DNA from: Chlamydiales bacterium
GTDB lineage: Bacteria; Chlamydiota; Chlamydiia; Chlamydiales; JAAKFR01
Length of the DNA: 64,000 nt
Assembly: GCA_022601635.1 (NCBI GenBank)
Contig: JAJACG010000009.1
Span: forward strand, 1-64,000
Direction of reading: 5' to 3'
Below, piece after piece: positions 41,367 through 51,093 of the stretch. How positions within the stretch are numbered: position 1 is the first letter of the stretch; every line of letters begins with the position of its first letter. The notes beneath the pieces were generated by a model. That model worked only from the letters and a program-made list of their open reading frames with translations. It was not told the DNA's origin and searched no databases. Both the position numbers and the translations under genes were made by a program.

Positions 41367-42740
41367 TCAAGCTCTGCCTTTCACTTTTCCACGCTTCATG
41401 AAGCCTTCGTAGCGCTTCATCATCAAATGTGAGTCAATCTGCTTCATTGTATCAAGCACAACACCCACTAAAATTAAAAGTGCAGTTCCTCCAAAAAAGT
41501 AACTAATGGCAGGATCCACATGTAAAAACTTACCTATCATGTTTGGTAAAATCGCAATGATTGCCAAAAAGATAGCACCAATTAAGGTGATACGATTCAT
41601 GGTTTTCTCAAGATAATCTTGAGTCGGTTTTCCTTGGCGGATACCGGGAATAAAGGCGCCATTCTTCTTCATATCAGATGCTATCTGCTCAGGGTGAAAC
41701 TGAGTTGCAGTCCAAAAGTAGGTGAAAAAGAGGATAAGCGTCACATAGATGGTTAAATGTACCCAGCTCCCTGGTGATAGCGCTGCAGCAAAGGAACCCA
41801 AGAAGGAGTTTTGCCCAATAAACTGAGCAATTGTTGCTGGAAACATCAAGAGCGAGCTAGCAAAAATGACTGGTATTACTCCAGCGTAGTTGATCTTTAG
41901 TGGAACAAACGAGTTACCACCTTGCGCCTCTCTTCTTCCAACCATGCGCCTTGCATATTGAACAGGGATCTTACGCACTCCTTGTAGGATCATAATCGTT
42001 GCAATAATCACCAGCACAAAGACAGTGAATAGAACTAACAATGATGAAAAAGTAAGCTGTCCGGGCTCCTGAGAACTCAAATTAAGCTGTTTAATCACTG
42101 CACCAATCGTACTTGGTAAGGTCGAAATAATACCGATTGTAATAATCAAGCTAACGCCGTTGCCAATACCCCGTTCTGTAATCTGCTCTCCAATCCACAT
42201 TAAGAAGATAGTGCCTGTTGTCATCGTTACAACTGTCATCATAAAGAATAGAATCGGCATTCCAAATAGATTGAATTTCAACATCTCAGGGAGAATGATC
42301 CCTGGATTTTGTAGATTCATTCCAAGAGCAAATCTTGCAAAGAAAGTTGATTGAATAAAGGCAAGCAGCACTGTCAATAGGCGAGTATTCTTATTGATTT
42401 TACGCCTTCCAACAGCTGGGTTCTCACGAACCTCTCTCTGTAAGCCTGGAAGAATTGCCATCAAGAGCTGCATAATAATCGAAGCAGAGATGTAGGGGAC
42501 AACTCCAAGCGCAATGACTGTCATTTGCGCAAAAGCTCCACCTGAGAATATGTCTACTAGCTGAAAGAGGTTTTGTCCTCCACCGGTGGCTTGCTGAAAG
42601 TAAGCTAAAGCTTGATCACCATTAATACCAGGTACTGGGATGAAAACACCAATTCTACATACGATCAGCATCAAAATCGTAAATAAGATTTTACCTCTCA
42701 GTTCAGGGATGCTGCCTATTCGCTTGGCTGTCTCAAACAT
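41367..42740 (-). CDS. secY: Preprotein translocase subunit SecY
   Basis: This 457-residue, ten-helix channel of the Sec translocon has [16 protein letters not shown] in the first periplasmic part, [18 protein letters not shown] and the plug/pore segments. It is the route for the many signal-peptide proteins in this window. It begins 3 bp after rplO. Confidence 0.98.
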   Translation of the reverse strand: MFETAKRIGSIPELRGKILFTILMLIVCRIGVFIPVPGINGDQALAYFQQATGGGQNLFQLVDIFSGGAFAQMTVIALGVVPYISASIIMQLLMAILPGLQREVRENPAVGRRKINKNTRLLTVLLAFIQSTFFARFALGMNLQNPGIILPEMLKFNLFGMPILFFMMTVVTMTTGTIFLMWIGEQITERGIGNGVSLIITIGIISTLPSTIGAVIKQLNLSSQEPGQLTFSSLLVLFTVFVLVIIATIMILQGVRKIPVQYARRMVGRREAQGGNSFVPLKINYAGVIPVIFASSLLMFPATIAQFIGQNSFLGSFAAALSPGSWVHLTIYVTLILFFTYFWTATQFHPEQIASDMKKNGAFIPGIRQGKPTQDYLEKTMNRITLIGAIFLAIIAILPNMIGKFLHVDPAISYFFGGTALLILVGVVLDTMKQIDSHLMMKRYEGFMKRGKVKGRA

Positions 42741-42743
42741 CGG

Positions 42744-43199
42744 TTACCGCGATACTAAATTGATTTCGTGATCCTTTACCTTTTCGCGTGCACCCTCAGT
42801 GATGCTGCTAATCTCGAACTTAACCTTCTTTGTCAAGTTTCCTTTGCCCAATACTTTAACACCATTTTTAGATGGCTTCTTGAAGTAGCCCTTCTCATGC
42901 AAAGTCTCTGAACTTACTGTTTCGCCATCCTTGTAGAGCTCTTCGATCTGCTCTAGATTAATGATGTCGAACTTGCAAGTAAAGCGTGCATTTGAGAAGC
43001 CGCGTGTTGGCAATCTCATGTGCAGTCTTGCACCACCACCAATGTATCCTTGGCGTGTTTTGTAACCAGACCTAGCACCCATTCCTTTCTGGCCACGTCC
43101 GCATGTTTTGCCCCTTCTGCAACCTGGGCCACGTCCTAGTAGCTTACGTCTTTTTTTGGGGCGGGATAGATTTTCAAGTGATTCAAGTTTTATGCTCAT
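42744..43199 (-). CDS. rplO: 50S ribosomal protein L15
   Basis: This 151-residue protein has the glycine- and arginine-rich start RKLLGRGPGCRRGKTCGRG and the GQKGMGARSG core of L15. It overlaps rpsE by 4 bp. No rpmD (L30) lies between them. Confidence 0.97.
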   Translation of the reverse strand: MSIKLESLENLSRPKKRRKLLGRGPGCRRGKTCGRGQKGMGARSGYKTRQGYIGGGARLHMRLPTRGFSNARFTCKFDIINLEQIEELYKDGETVSSETLHEKGYFKKPSKNGVKVLGKGNLTKKVKFEISSITEGAREKVKDHEINLVSR

Positions 43200-43687
43200 G
43201 ACATCCCTCTTAGTTCCATCATCTGCTTCTTGTTTCGTAGGCTTGAAAGCGCTTTAAAAGTCGCTTTGACCTGATTAATTGGGTTGTTAGAACCCATACT
43301 CTTTGCTACTACGTTACGTAGACCAGCATATTCAAGTATTGAACGTACTCTTGATCCAGCAACTACACCCTTACCATCTGGTGCCGGCTTCATAAGTAGC
43401 TGCGCTCCATCATAGTCCACAAAGACTTCATGCGGAATTGTATCTCCATCGACTTCGAAAGAGATCATGTTCTTACGAGCAGACTCTCCACCTTTGCGAA
43501 TCGCATCGGTCAACTCGTTTGCTTTAGCAAAGCCAAATCCAACTTTGCCTTTGCGATCACCAACCAAGATCAGTGCAGAAAAGCTGAACTTGCGTCCACC
43601 CTTTACGACCTTGGAGCAGCGGTTAACAAAGAGAACCTTTTCCTCTAGACCGTCATCGTTTTTCTGTGGTGCATTTCTATTTGCCAT
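43196..43687 (-). CDS. rpsE: 30S ribosomal protein S5
   Basis: This 163-residue protein has EEKVLFVNRCSKVVKGGRK, GDRKGKVGFGFAKANE and the S5 C-terminal RNVVAKSMGSNNPIN. It contributes to decoding accuracy and mRNA unwinding. Confidence 0.98.
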   Translation of the reverse strand: MANRNAPQKNDDGLEEKVLFVNRCSKVVKGGRKFSFSALILVGDRKGKVGFGFAKANELTDAIRKGGESARKNMISFEVDGDTIPHEVFVDYDGAQLLMKPAPDGKGVVAGSRVRSILEYAGLRNVVAKSMGSNNPINQVKATFKALSSLRNKKQMMELRGMS

Positions 43688-43691
43688 CTAA

Positions 43692-44045
43692 TTATACCTC
43701 TACTCCACCTTCTCTTGCGCCATCTGCAACTGCAGCTACAACGCCGTGGTATTTAAAACGTCCTCTATCTAAAACCGCTTTCTTGATCTTCAGCTTCTCA
43801 CAAGCTTTCGCGATAGAAGATCCTAGCTCTTTGCTATTAGCGCAGCTCTTTTTACTATTCGAACTTAGCGTAGATGCGTGAGCCAGTGTAAGCTGCTTCT
43901 CATCATCGATAAGCTGCACATGAACATGCTTGTTAGTCTTAATAACAGAAATGCGCGGTCTTTCACTTGTGCCACGGAGCTTCTTCCGTACTCTAAACGT
44001 ACGCTTTCTTCGTACAAGAGTGCTGTGCTTCTTACTATTTTCCAT
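43692..44045 (-). CDS. rplR: 50S ribosomal protein L18
   Basis: This 117-residue protein binds 5S rRNA. It has RRKRTFRVRKKLRGTSERPR and HVHVQLIDDEK as in other L18 proteins. The ATG overlaps the rplF stop by one base. Confidence 0.97.
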   Translation of the reverse strand: MENSKKHSTLVRRKRTFRVRKKLRGTSERPRISVIKTNKHVHVQLIDDEKQLTLAHASTLSSNSKKSCANSKELGSSIAKACEKLKIKKAVLDRGRFKYHGVVAAVADGAREGGVEV

Positions 44046-44578
44046 TATTTCTTACCTGCCTTACCCGCTTTCCTACGGACATACTCATCTTTGTAACGAA
44101 CACCTTTACCCTTATAAGGCTCAGGAGGTCTCTTCGCTCTAATGTCTGCTGCAAATTGTCCAATTTGCTGCTTATTGATTCCTGTGAGATGAATATTCAC
44201 ATTTTTATCAACTTTTACCTCAATTCCTTCGGGAATTGGAAGCTCTACTGGGTGCGAAAATCCAAGCTGCAAATCTAAAAGAGTGCCTTTAACGGCCGCT
44301 CTAAAACCAACACCAATCATCTCAAGCGATTTCTCAAAACCTTTATTCACACCGTGAACCATGTTTGAGAGCAAAGACCAGTAAAGTCCTTGAAACTGCT
44401 TTTCAGACTTCTCGCTCAAACTCACTGATAAATTGTCACCCTCTACTGCGGCAACAACACCATGCGTGAGCTGTTGAGATAGCTGTCCCTTAGGCCCCTT
44501 AACTGTAACTAGTCCGTTCTCAATCTTAACCTCTGTACCTTGAGGAAGCTTAATTGGAACTTTTGCTTTACGTGACAT
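44045..44578 (-). CDS. rplF: 50S ribosomal protein L6
   Basis: This 177-residue protein has two repeated L6 domains and the C-terminal [16 protein letters not shown] signature, located near the factor-binding site. Confidence 0.98.
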   Translation of the reverse strand: MSRKAKVPIKLPQGTEVKIENGLVTVKGPKGQLSQQLTHGVVAAVEGDNLSVSLSEKSEKQFQGLYWSLLSNMVHGVNKGFEKSLEMIGVGFRAAVKGTLLDLQLGFSHPVELPIPEGIEVKVDKNVNIHLTGINKQQIGQFAADIRAKRPPEPYKGKGVRYKDEYVRRKAGKAGKK

Positions 44579-44590
44579 CTATCCTCTCCT

Positions 44591-44983
44591 TTACCAAACG
44601 TAGGCTACAACTTCGCCGCCAACTTTCTCATGACGAGCTTTCTTGTCATCCATCATTCCTCTTGATGTTGACATCACTACTGTACCAATGCCTCCTAGAA
44701 CATAGGGGATCTCCTTGTGAGACACATAACGTCTAAGACTTGGCTTTGATACGCGTCTAAGCCCGCTGATTATCGGGGTGCGCTCCTGGTCATACTTCAA
44801 AAAGATGCGAATTGTGCTCTTACCTTTTAACTCTTTTACGAGATAATGAGCTACATAGCCCTTCTCTTTTAGAAGTTTAACCACTGATTCTTTCATTTTA
44901 CTATGCGGCATGTCGACAAAACGATGCCTTGCTTTACTTGCATTTCTCAATCTTGTGAGTAGGTCTGCAATTGGATCATTCAT
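44591..44983 (-). CDS. rpsH: 30S ribosomal protein S8
   Basis: This 130-residue protein has MNDPIADLLTRLRNA at the start and VMSTSRGMMDDKKARHEKVG near the end. The rpsN gene for S14, usual between rplE and rpsH, is absent here. Confidence 0.98.
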   Translation of the reverse strand: MNDPIADLLTRLRNASKARHRFVDMPHSKMKESVVKLLKEKGYVAHYLVKELKGKSTIRIFLKYDQERTPIISGLRRVSKPSLRRYVSHKEIPYVLGGIGTVVMSTSRGMMDDKKARHEKVGGEVVAYVW

Positions 44984-44985
44984 AC

Positions 44986-45537
44986 TTATGCTGCCTCTGC
45001 TGTTCTCTTAAACGGCATCCCTAGAGAGCGAAGCAGTTCGCGACACTCATCATCTGTCTCAGCCGTAGTTACAAATGTAAACTGCATTCCCTGGGTCTTT
45101 TTCACTAGATCCAGATTAATCTCTGGAAATACCTGCTGGTCATCGATCCCGACAGAGTAGCAGCCCCTACCGTCACACTTATCTTCGAAACCGCGAAAGT
45201 CTCGAATCCTTGGGGTAACAATATTAAAGAATCTCTCCATAAAGTCAAACATTCTTTGTCCGCGAAGAGTCACTTTAGCCCCAATAACTTGACCTTCACG
45301 TAGCTTAAATGCAGCGACAGACTTGCGCGCTTTATTCAGCTTAGGCTTCTGGCCAGAGAGCAATGTTAGCTCATTAATGACAGCTTGTAAGACATTCTTA
45401 TCCTTAGAAGCTTCTGCAAGACCCATATTGATGACCACTTTGACCATCTTTGGGAGTTGCATGACGTTCTTATACTTGAACTTCTCCTGCAGCTTCTTTT
45501 TGACTTCAGATTGATACTTTTCTTTTAACTTTCCCAT
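44986..45537 (-). CDS. rplE: 50S ribosomal protein L5
   Basis: This 183-residue 5S rRNA-binding protein has [32 protein letters not shown] and [10 protein letters not shown] typical of L5. It starts 5 bp after rplX. Confidence 0.98.
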   Translation of the reverse strand: MGKLKEKYQSEVKKKLQEKFKYKNVMQLPKMVKVVINMGLAEASKDKNVLQAVINELTLLSGQKPKLNKARKSVAAFKLREGQVIGAKVTLRGQRMFDFMERFFNIVTPRIRDFRGFEDKCDGRGCYSVGIDDQQVFPEINLDLVKKTQGMQFTFVTTAETDDECRELLRSLGMPFKRTAEAA

Positions 45538-45542
45538 GGTAG

Positions 45543-45875
45543 TTACTTCTTACCCTTCACTTTAGCCCTAAAAGGAACTTTCTTTTTTGCATCGAGGTAG
45601 TAAATCTCTTTCTTACCATCCTTTGTGTGAGCACGAAGCTTACGCCCCTTGCCATCGGCAAACGCCATCACATTAGAGATGTGAATAGGGCACTCGATGT
45701 CTAAAATTTGACCTTGCTGGTTCTCTTGTGTGCGCTTCATGTGCTTCTTGCGAACATTGACGCCTTCAACAACAATGCGCTCTTTTGTCTTGCGCACAAC
45801 CTTACCACTACGGCCTTTGTCGTTACCTGCGATGACGACCACTTCGTCGCCTACATTAATTCTTGACTTAACCAT
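45543..45875 (-). CDS. rplX: 50S ribosomal protein L24
   Basis: This 110-residue protein opens with a KOW motif ([19 protein letters not shown]) and has [17 protein letters not shown], as in other L24 assembly initiators. Confidence 0.98.
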   Translation of the reverse strand: MVKSRINVGDEVVVIAGNDKGRSGKVVRKTKERIVVEGVNVRKKHMKRTQENQQGQILDIECPIHISNVMAFADGKGRKLRAHTKDGKKEIYYLDAKKKVPFRAKVKGKK

Positions 45876-45877
45876 AA

Positions 45878-46246
45878 TTAGATTACCTCCGGTGCAAGCG
45901 AGCTGATCTTGATATAGCCTCGATCACGCACTTCGCGCGCTACAGGTCCAAAGATCCGCGTTCCTTTCGGATTGCCTTTATCATCAACGATCACACAGCT
46001 ATTGGTATCAAAACGTAGCCAAGAGCCATCCTTACGCTTAATGTAGCGTCTTGTACGGACAACAACGGCCTTAACAATTTCACCCTTCTTTACCTGAGCT
46101 TCTGGATCAGATTCTCTAACAGAGCAGATGATCAGATCGCCAGCTTCTGCATAGCGTCTTCTTGTGCCACCTAAAATCTTGAAGCACTTGACCTTCTTAG
46201 CCCCAGTATTGTCAGCAACTTTGAGCTGTGATTCTTGTTGCAACAT
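45878..46246 (-). CDS. rplN: 50S ribosomal protein L14
   Basis: This 122-residue protein begins [18 protein letters not shown] and has [16 protein letters not shown], diagnostic of L14. Confidence 0.98.
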   Translation of the reverse strand: MLQQESQLKVADNTGAKKVKCFKILGGTRRRYAEAGDLIICSVRESDPEAQVKKGEIVKAVVVRTRRYIKRKDGSWLRFDTNSCVIVDDKGNPKGTRIFGPVAREVRDRGYIKISSLAPEVI

Positions 46247-46249
46247 TGT

Positions 46250-46501
46250 TTAACTCTCTCCTCTTACTACGCGCCATCTCTTTAGCTTTGACATTGGGCG
46301 AGACTCAACAATTGTGACCTCTTGGCCCACTTGAAGTTCCTGCGCATTTTCGTCATGTGCATAGTATTTCTTCTTTCTCATCAGTACTTTTTTGTAGAGC
46401 GGATGGCGGAAACTTTGCTCAACGCTCACAATCGCAGTCTTATCCATCTTGCAGGAGACTACTGTACCTTTCTTGGTTCTGCGACTTCCTCTTTGCTTCA
46501 T
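46250..46501 (-). CDS. rpsQ: 30S ribosomal protein S17
   Basis: This 83-residue protein has [19 protein letters not shown] and the [17 protein letters not shown] strand region of S17. Its start overlaps rpmC by 4 bp. Confidence 0.97.
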   Translation of the reverse strand: MKQRGSRRTKKGTVVSCKMDKTAIVSVEQSFRHPLYKKVLMRKKKYYAHDENAQELQVGQEVTIVESRPMSKLKRWRVVRGES

Positions 46502-46689
46502 TTTGCCTTCTCCACAAGTACTGTCTTGATACGGGCAATATCTCTACGCTTTTGCCCGATCAGGTGTGTTTTCTGCGTTTTACCATCGAGGCGCTCACTA
46601 CGCAGCTCGAAGATCTCTGCTCGAAGAGCTGTCTGCTTAGCTTCGAGCTCATCTATGCTTTCATCTCTCAAATCTTTAGCTTTCAGCAT
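46498..46689 (-). CDS. rpmC: 50S ribosomal protein L29
   Basis: This 63-residue helical hairpin has [17 protein letters not shown] and the C-terminal [11 protein letters not shown] of L29. The ATG overlaps the rplP stop (TAATG). Confidence 0.95.
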   Translation of the reverse strand: MLKAKDLRDESIDELEAKQTALRAEIFELRSERLDGKTQKTHLIGQKRRDIARIKTVLVEKAK

Positions 46690-47099
46690 TATACTCTCTC
46701 CAAACGTTCTACGAACCTTGTACGTAAGCCTAGCTTTGCCGCTGCTCTTCTTAGAGCGTTTTGCGCATCGACTTTGCTCACATTTCCTACCTCAAAGAGG
46801 ACTCGTCCTGGCCTGACAACACAAACCCAGTGGTCTGGTGCGCCCTTACCTTTACCCATTCTAGTTTCAGCAGGCTTCTTACTCACCGGCTTATCCGGGA
46901 AAATACGAATCCACACCTTACCCTTCCTACGGAAGTAACGGTTGATCGCTACACGGCAAGCTTCCATCTGCTGAGCTGTGATACGACCACGATCCAATGT
47001 TTGGATTCCAAACTCGCCAAACTCGACGAAGTTACCACCCTTACTCAGGCCTGTATGCTGCCCTTTCTGTTGCTTGCGATGCTTTGTGCGCTTCGGCAT
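46689..47099 (-). CDS. rplP: 50S ribosomal protein L16
   Basis: The start at 47099 gives the standard [14 protein letters not shown]-terminus. An in-frame codon three residues upstream is less likely. The product is 136 residues with the GRGIT-type loop ([17 protein letters not shown]) and the [10 protein letters not shown] segment near the peptidyl transferase centre. Confidence 0.97.
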   Translation of the reverse strand: MPKRTKHRKQQKGQHTGLSKGGNFVEFGEFGIQTLDRGRITAQQMEACRVAINRYFRRKGKVWIRIFPDKPVSKKPAETRMGKGKGAPDHWVCVVRPGRVLFEVGNVSKVDAQNALRRAAAKLGLRTRFVERLERV

Positions 47100-47112
47100 G
47101 AATGACATAGTC

Positions 47113-47766
47113 TTACCTCTTACCTTTCTCTGCTACGGGAGCTTGACGCTCTCCATGGTTGATCCACACTTTCACACCGATAGATCCATATGTCGTTTCA
47201 GCTCTCGCTGTTGCATAATCGATATCTGCTCTTAGTGTGTGTAGTGGGATACGTCCCTCTTTATACCACTCAGTTCTAGCAATCTCAGCTCCGCCGAGTC
47301 TACCAGAGACTTGAATCTTAATTCCTAGAGCGCCAGCGTCCATAGATGCTTGTAGCCCTTTTTTCATCGCTCTTCTAAAAGCGATACGTCTCTCTAGCTG
47401 TCTTGCGATGCCTTCAGCAACTAACTTAGCATCTAGGTCGGGTCTTTTGATCTCTTCAACCTCAACCCAAACCTCTTTTCCGACCAACTTCTTTAGCTCT
47501 TTCTTTAGAAGCTCGATCTCTACACCCTTCTTACCAATTACAAGACCAGGTCTTGCTGTATGAATGGTCACTTCGATCTTATCGCTCATGCGGCGAATTA
47601 CAAATTTTGCTGCGCCGTTGCATGTGCTCTTTTTCTTCAGGAATTGGCGGATCTTATGATCTTCAACTAGGAGATTTGCAAACTCTTGCTTGTTACCAAA
47701 CCAGAGTGATCTCCAATCTTTGGTGATGCTTGTTCTTAGTCCAATCGGGCATACTTTCTGACCCAT
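47113..47766 (-). CDS. rpsC: 30S ribosomal protein S3
   Basis: This 217-residue protein has [18 protein letters not shown], a KH domain with [18 protein letters not shown], and the C-terminal [19 protein letters not shown], all typical of S3. Confidence 0.98.
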   Translation of the reverse strand: MGQKVCPIGLRTSITKDWRSLWFGNKQEFANLLVEDHKIRQFLKKKSTCNGAAKFVIRRMSDKIEVTIHTARPGLVIGKKGVEIELLKKELKKLVGKEVWVEVEEIKRPDLDAKLVAEGIARQLERRIAFRRAMKKGLQASMDAGALGIKIQVSGRLGGAEIARTEWYKEGRIPLHTLRADIDYATARAETTYGSIGVKVWINHGERQAPVAEKGKR

Positions 47767-47771
47767 CTAGT

Positions 47772-48116
47772 TTACTCCTCACCTTTTTCACCGACCACTA
47801 CAGTCAGGTGACTTGTTCGTTTCAAAATGGGTGATCGACTCCCACGAGATCTTGATTTCGCTCTCTTCATATGAGGGCCTTCATCAACACGCACCTCTAC
47901 CACTTGCAAGACATCACGTCTTGCGTCATGTACTGTCTCTGCATTGGCTACTGCACTCGCCAAGGTTTTACGCAAAAGTCTTCCCGACTTTAGGTTGCAA
48001 AACATGAGTTGCTCATCAGCCTCTTCCACAGAAAGGCCGCGGATCAAGTTAGCCGCAAGCCTCGCCTTTCTTGGAGGAATGCGCACAAATTTCGTGACTG
48101 CCTTCGACCTTTTCAT
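47772..48116 (-). CDS. rplV: 50S ribosomal protein L22
   Basis: This 114-residue protein has VRIPPRKARLAANLIRG and the C-terminal hairpin that reaches the exit tunnel (ending RTSHLTVVVGE). The start overlaps the rpsS stop by one base. Confidence 0.97.
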   Translation of the reverse strand: MKRSKAVTKFVRIPPRKARLAANLIRGLSVEEADEQLMFCNLKSGRLLRKTLASAVANAETVHDARRDVLQVVEVRVDEGPHMKRAKSRSRGSRSPILKRTSHLTVVVGEKGEE

Positions 48117-48403
48117 TATTTACCCTTTCCTGCTGATACAGCCTTTTTCACTGGGTGACTCTTGAAGAGACGTGTTGGTGCAAATTCGCCAAGCTTGTGG
48201 CCCACCATTGTCTCAGTCACAAAGACTGTCATAAATTTCTTGCCATTGTGAACTTCGAAAGTATGACCAATCATGTCTGGCACTACCGTTGAACGGCGCG
48301 ACCAAGTCTTAATTGGTGTCTTCTTTCCTTCTTTGTTCATCTTCTCGACCTTAGTCGCTAGATGATGGTCCACAAAGGGCCCTTTCTTTAGTGATCTACC
48401 CAT
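48116..48403 (-). CDS. rpsS: 30S ribosomal protein S19
   Basis: This 95-residue protein begins [15 protein letters not shown] and has [17 protein letters not shown] and [10 protein letters not shown], diagnostic of S19. Confidence 0.98.
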   Translation of the reverse strand: MGRSLKKGPFVDHHLATKVEKMNKEGKKTPIKTWSRRSTVVPDMIGHTFEVHNGKKFMTVFVTETMVGHKLGEFAPTRLFKSHPVKKAVSAGKGK

Positions 48404-48406
48404 AAA

Positions 48407-49264
48407 TTACTTCTTCCTGCGGTCTTTTACGATCCACTTCTTCGTTTTACTCTTCTTGCGCGTACGCATACCCTTTGTCTGCTTAGCCCAAGGAGTTTGC
48501 GGGATATAGCCGTTGTGTCTACCCTCACCACCACCATGTGGGTGATCGACCGGGTTCATCGCTGTTCCACGGACAGTTGGGCGGATCCCTTTCCATCTGC
48601 TACGTCCAGCCTTTGCATCAACACGCAGGTTGTGCTCAGCGTTGGAGAGAGCTCCAAATGTTGCTTTGCACTCATCTTTGATCATGCGGAATTCACCAGA
48701 TGGCATCTTCAAAGTTGCGTAGCCATTGGCTCTCGCCATCAGCTGTGCTGAAGATCCTGCTGAGCGAACAAGTGTTCCGCCGCAACCAGGTCGCATCTCG
48801 ATGTTGTGAATCACAGAACCGAGAGGCATCGACTTTAGCTTCATACAGCAGCCAACCTTAAATGGGCTTTTGGGTCCTGCCATCACCTGATCACCGCGCT
48901 TCAAGCCCTTTGGTGCCAAGATGTAGCTCTTCTCGCCATCAGCATAGAAGATCAGTGCAATGTGAGCTGATCTGTTAGGATCATACTCAATTGACTGTAC
49001 GTTGCCTGGAACCTCTTCCTTCTGACGTTTGAAGTCGACCATTCTGTAGTGACGCTTGTGTCCACCACCTTTATGGCGGCAGGTGATATGGCCATTGTTG
49101 TTACGGCCATTGGTGCGTCTTTTTGACAGAAGTAGTCCCTTGTGAGGCTTAACTTCGCTGCGCGCCTTTGTCTTTTTAACTTCATTCACGCGGGTCAGCT
49201 CATCCTTGCTAGGAAGAACTAGCTGGCGCATTCCTGGAGTCGTTGGTTTAAACTTTCTTGGCAT
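48407..49264 (-). CDS. rplB: 50S ribosomal protein L2
   Basis: This 285-residue protein has [32 protein letters not shown]-type core sequence and the highly conserved C-terminal [13 protein letters not shown] that reaches the peptidyl transferase region. Confidence 0.98.
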   Translation of the reverse strand: MPRKFKPTTPGMRQLVLPSKDELTRVNEVKKTKARSEVKPHKGLLLSKRRTNGRNNNGHITCRHKGGGHKRHYRMVDFKRQKEEVPGNVQSIEYDPNRSAHIALIFYADGEKSYILAPKGLKRGDQVMAGPKSPFKVGCCMKLKSMPLGSVIHNIEMRPGCGGTLVRSAGSSAQLMARANGYATLKMPSGEFRMIKDECKATFGALSNAEHNLRVDAKAGRSRWKGIRPTVRGTAMNPVDHPHGGGEGRHNGYIPQTPWAKQTKGMRTRKKSKTKKWIVKDRRKK

Positions 49265-49276
49265 CTCTACAAACCT

Positions 49277-49615
49277 CTACACATTATCCAGGGTGTCACC
49301 CGGTTCCATTGTCACAATCGCCTTCTTAAAGGAAGCTTTCTTTCCTGGACGACCACGTCTTCTTCCACGCTTAGTAGCTTTTGCCTTCATCACAATCGTG
49401 TTGACAGCAGCAACTTTTACAGATTTCTCTTTGTAGATCTCCTCTACAGCAAGACGGATCTGCTCTTTATTAGCAGCTTTGTCTACTACGAAGACATACT
49501 TAGGAGATTTGCATCTCGCTAGACTTGGATTGTTCTCAGCATTTTGCAGCTGCTCCAACATCGTTGCCTTCTCTGTAATATAGCGTGCTTTTACAACTTT
49601 GTAAGGATCACTCAT
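49277..49615 (-). CDS. rplW: 50S ribosomal protein L23
   Basis: This 112-residue protein has YVFVVDKAANKEQIRLAVE followed by VAAVNTIVMKAKATKRGRR, typical of L23 at the tunnel exit where SRP and trigger factor dock. The start overlaps rplD by 4 bp. Confidence 0.97.
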   Translation of the reverse strand: MSDPYKVVKARYITEKATMLEQLQNAENNPSLARCKSPKYVFVVDKAANKEQIRLAVEEIYKEKSVKVAAVNTIVMKAKATKRGRRRGRPGKKASFKKAIVTMEPGDTLDNV

Positions 49616-50241
49616 GCTGACACCTTCATTAGCTCTTTTAGGGCTGACTCTGAAAGCACCACCTTGTGTGCAACCAGAAGATCATAACCGTTTACATTCA
49701 TCGGCAAGATTGCACTCGAACCCTTTAGATTGCGAATACTCTTAGCCATCATCTCACCTGCACCAACAAAGAGCAGCTTAGAGGGACGAACAGAGTGCTT
49801 CTTCAAGAAACTGGCTACACTCTTGGTGCTTGGCTTCTTTAGTTCAAACTCCTTGTCATCTACAACAAGCACATCGTTGTCCTTGATGCGCTGCGCTAGC
49901 AGAGCATTGATTGCAGCTCTGCGCTCTTTTTGATTGATGCGCACATGTTGATCAAATTTTGGTTTTGGACCAAAAACCACACCACCACCACGGCACTGAG
50001 GAGCAGCTAGCGTACCTTGACGCGCATTACCTGTTCCCTTCTGCTTGTGCGGCTTCTTATTCGAGTGATTAACTTCACTACGACCCTTAGTATTCGCTGA
50101 CCATTGGCGGCAATTCTTGCGCATTGCAACAATGTAGTCCTTGACCATTTGGCCGTGAGCTTCCGCCTCCATCAAAGTCTTATCAACTTTGATTTCACCG
50201 AGCTCTTCGCCTTTTAAATTGTACTTCTTCAGAGCTGTCAC
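49612..50241 (-). CDS. rplD: 50S ribosomal protein L4
   Basis: This 209-residue protein has NKKPHKQKGTGNARQGT and PQCRGGGVVFGPKP, the extended loop of L4. E. coli L4 also represses its own operon. No matching leader structure was identified here. Confidence 0.97.
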   Translation of the reverse strand: MTALKKYNLKGEELGEIKVDKTLMEAEAHGQMVKDYIVAMRKNCRQWSANTKGRSEVNHSNKKPHKQKGTGNARQGTLAAPQCRGGGVVFGPKPKFDQHVRINQKERRAAINALLAQRIKDNDVLVVDDKEFELKKPSTKSVASFLKKHSVRPSKLLFVGAGEMMAKSIRNLKGSSAILPMNVNGYDLLVAHKVVLSESALKELMKVSA

Positions 50242-50909
50242 TTTTTCACCTTCTCTTTCTTAAGAGCTGGTGCGATATGAACAAGAGAGCCTCTTGCTCC
50301 TGGAATCGCTCCCGCTACGATCAACAAGTTGCGCTCCTCATCAACAGCCACAACACGTAAATTTTGAATTGTCACACGCTCATTACCCATGCGACCCGCC
50401 TTCTTCGTGCCCGGAAGGCAGCGACCTGGAGTTGAGCGCATACCTGTAGAACCAGCATGTCTATGGAAGTGCGAACCATGCTTAGCAGGACCACCACGGA
50501 AGTTGTGACGCTTGATCACACCCTGAAACCCCTTACCTTTGCTGGCACCAACCACATCGATGAAGCCCACTTCACTAAATAGATTTAGACTAAGTTCCTG
50601 ACCAACTTCAAACTCGTCAACATTCTCGATGCGCGCCTCAGAAAGAAAGCGACGCGGTTCAACGCTCGCCTTTTTAAAATGACCCAATAGCTGGTTTGAA
50701 ACACGTTTTTGAATCGTTCTTGGATCTTTTGTCACCAATTTCTCATAGCCAAGCTGCAGCGCATTGTAGCCATCAGACTCCTTACGCTTAATCTGGCAGA
50801 CGATGTTAGGCTCCGCATGAATAACTGTGCATGTAATGACATTTCCCTTGTCATCAAAACGCTGCGTCATTCCACGCTTAGTTCCCATCAATTTCAATTT
50901 TTTTGTCAT
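50238..50909 (-). CDS. rplC: 50S ribosomal protein L3
   Basis: The ATG at 50909 gives MTKKLKLMGTKRGMTQRFD, the normal L3 start, with AGAGGG just upstream (223 residues). The longer frame starts at a TTG. KGKGFQGVIKRHNFRGGP and GSTGMRSTPGRCLPG are the L3 core. It is the first gene of the operon. rpsJ (S10) is not upstream, as in other Chlamydiae. Confidence 0.97.
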   Translation of the reverse strand: MTKKLKLMGTKRGMTQRFDDKGNVITCTVIHAEPNIVCQIKRKESDGYNALQLGYEKLVTKDPRTIQKRVSNQLLGHFKKASVEPRRFLSEARIENVDEFEVGQELSLNLFSEVGFIDVVGASKGKGFQGVIKRHNFRGGPAKHGSHFHRHAGSTGMRSTPGRCLPGTKKAGRMGNERVTIQNLRVVAVDEERNLLIVAGAIPGARGSLVHIAPALKKEKVKK

Positions 50910-50963
50910 ATTACCCTCTGCATAACGCACTGTTTCCCAAGACAAGCCAGCGAGCCCTAAGAA

Positions 50964-50978
50964 GTAATCATTGATTAC
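50964..50978. promoter_or_regulatory. Palindrome in the ribosomal operon leader
   Basis: GTAATCA-T-TGATTAC is a perfect 15-bp palindrome about 55 nt upstream of the rplC start. It could be a protein-binding site or a small hairpin in the leader. No clear promoter could be chosen in the 50910-51030 interval. Confidence 0.35.
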
Positions 50979-51030
50979 CTATGTTTTAGGCACTTCCTCT
51001 GGAAAAGCGATTTGCACTCTCTCTTTGGAA

Positions 51031-51068
51031 ACGAAAGAGGGAGGTTAACAAACCTCCCCCTTTTCGCT
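51031..51068 (-). terminator. Terminator after the Cap1-like gene
   Basis: On the minus strand GGGAGGTT-TGTT-AACCTCCC forms an 8-bp stem, extended by A/T pairs, and is followed by a T-rich TCTTTCGTTT. It lies 25 bp after the stop at 51094 and separates this gene from the ribosomal operon. Confidence 0.75.
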
Positions 51069-51093
51069 CAAGCAGAAATATAGTTTTTTGCAA

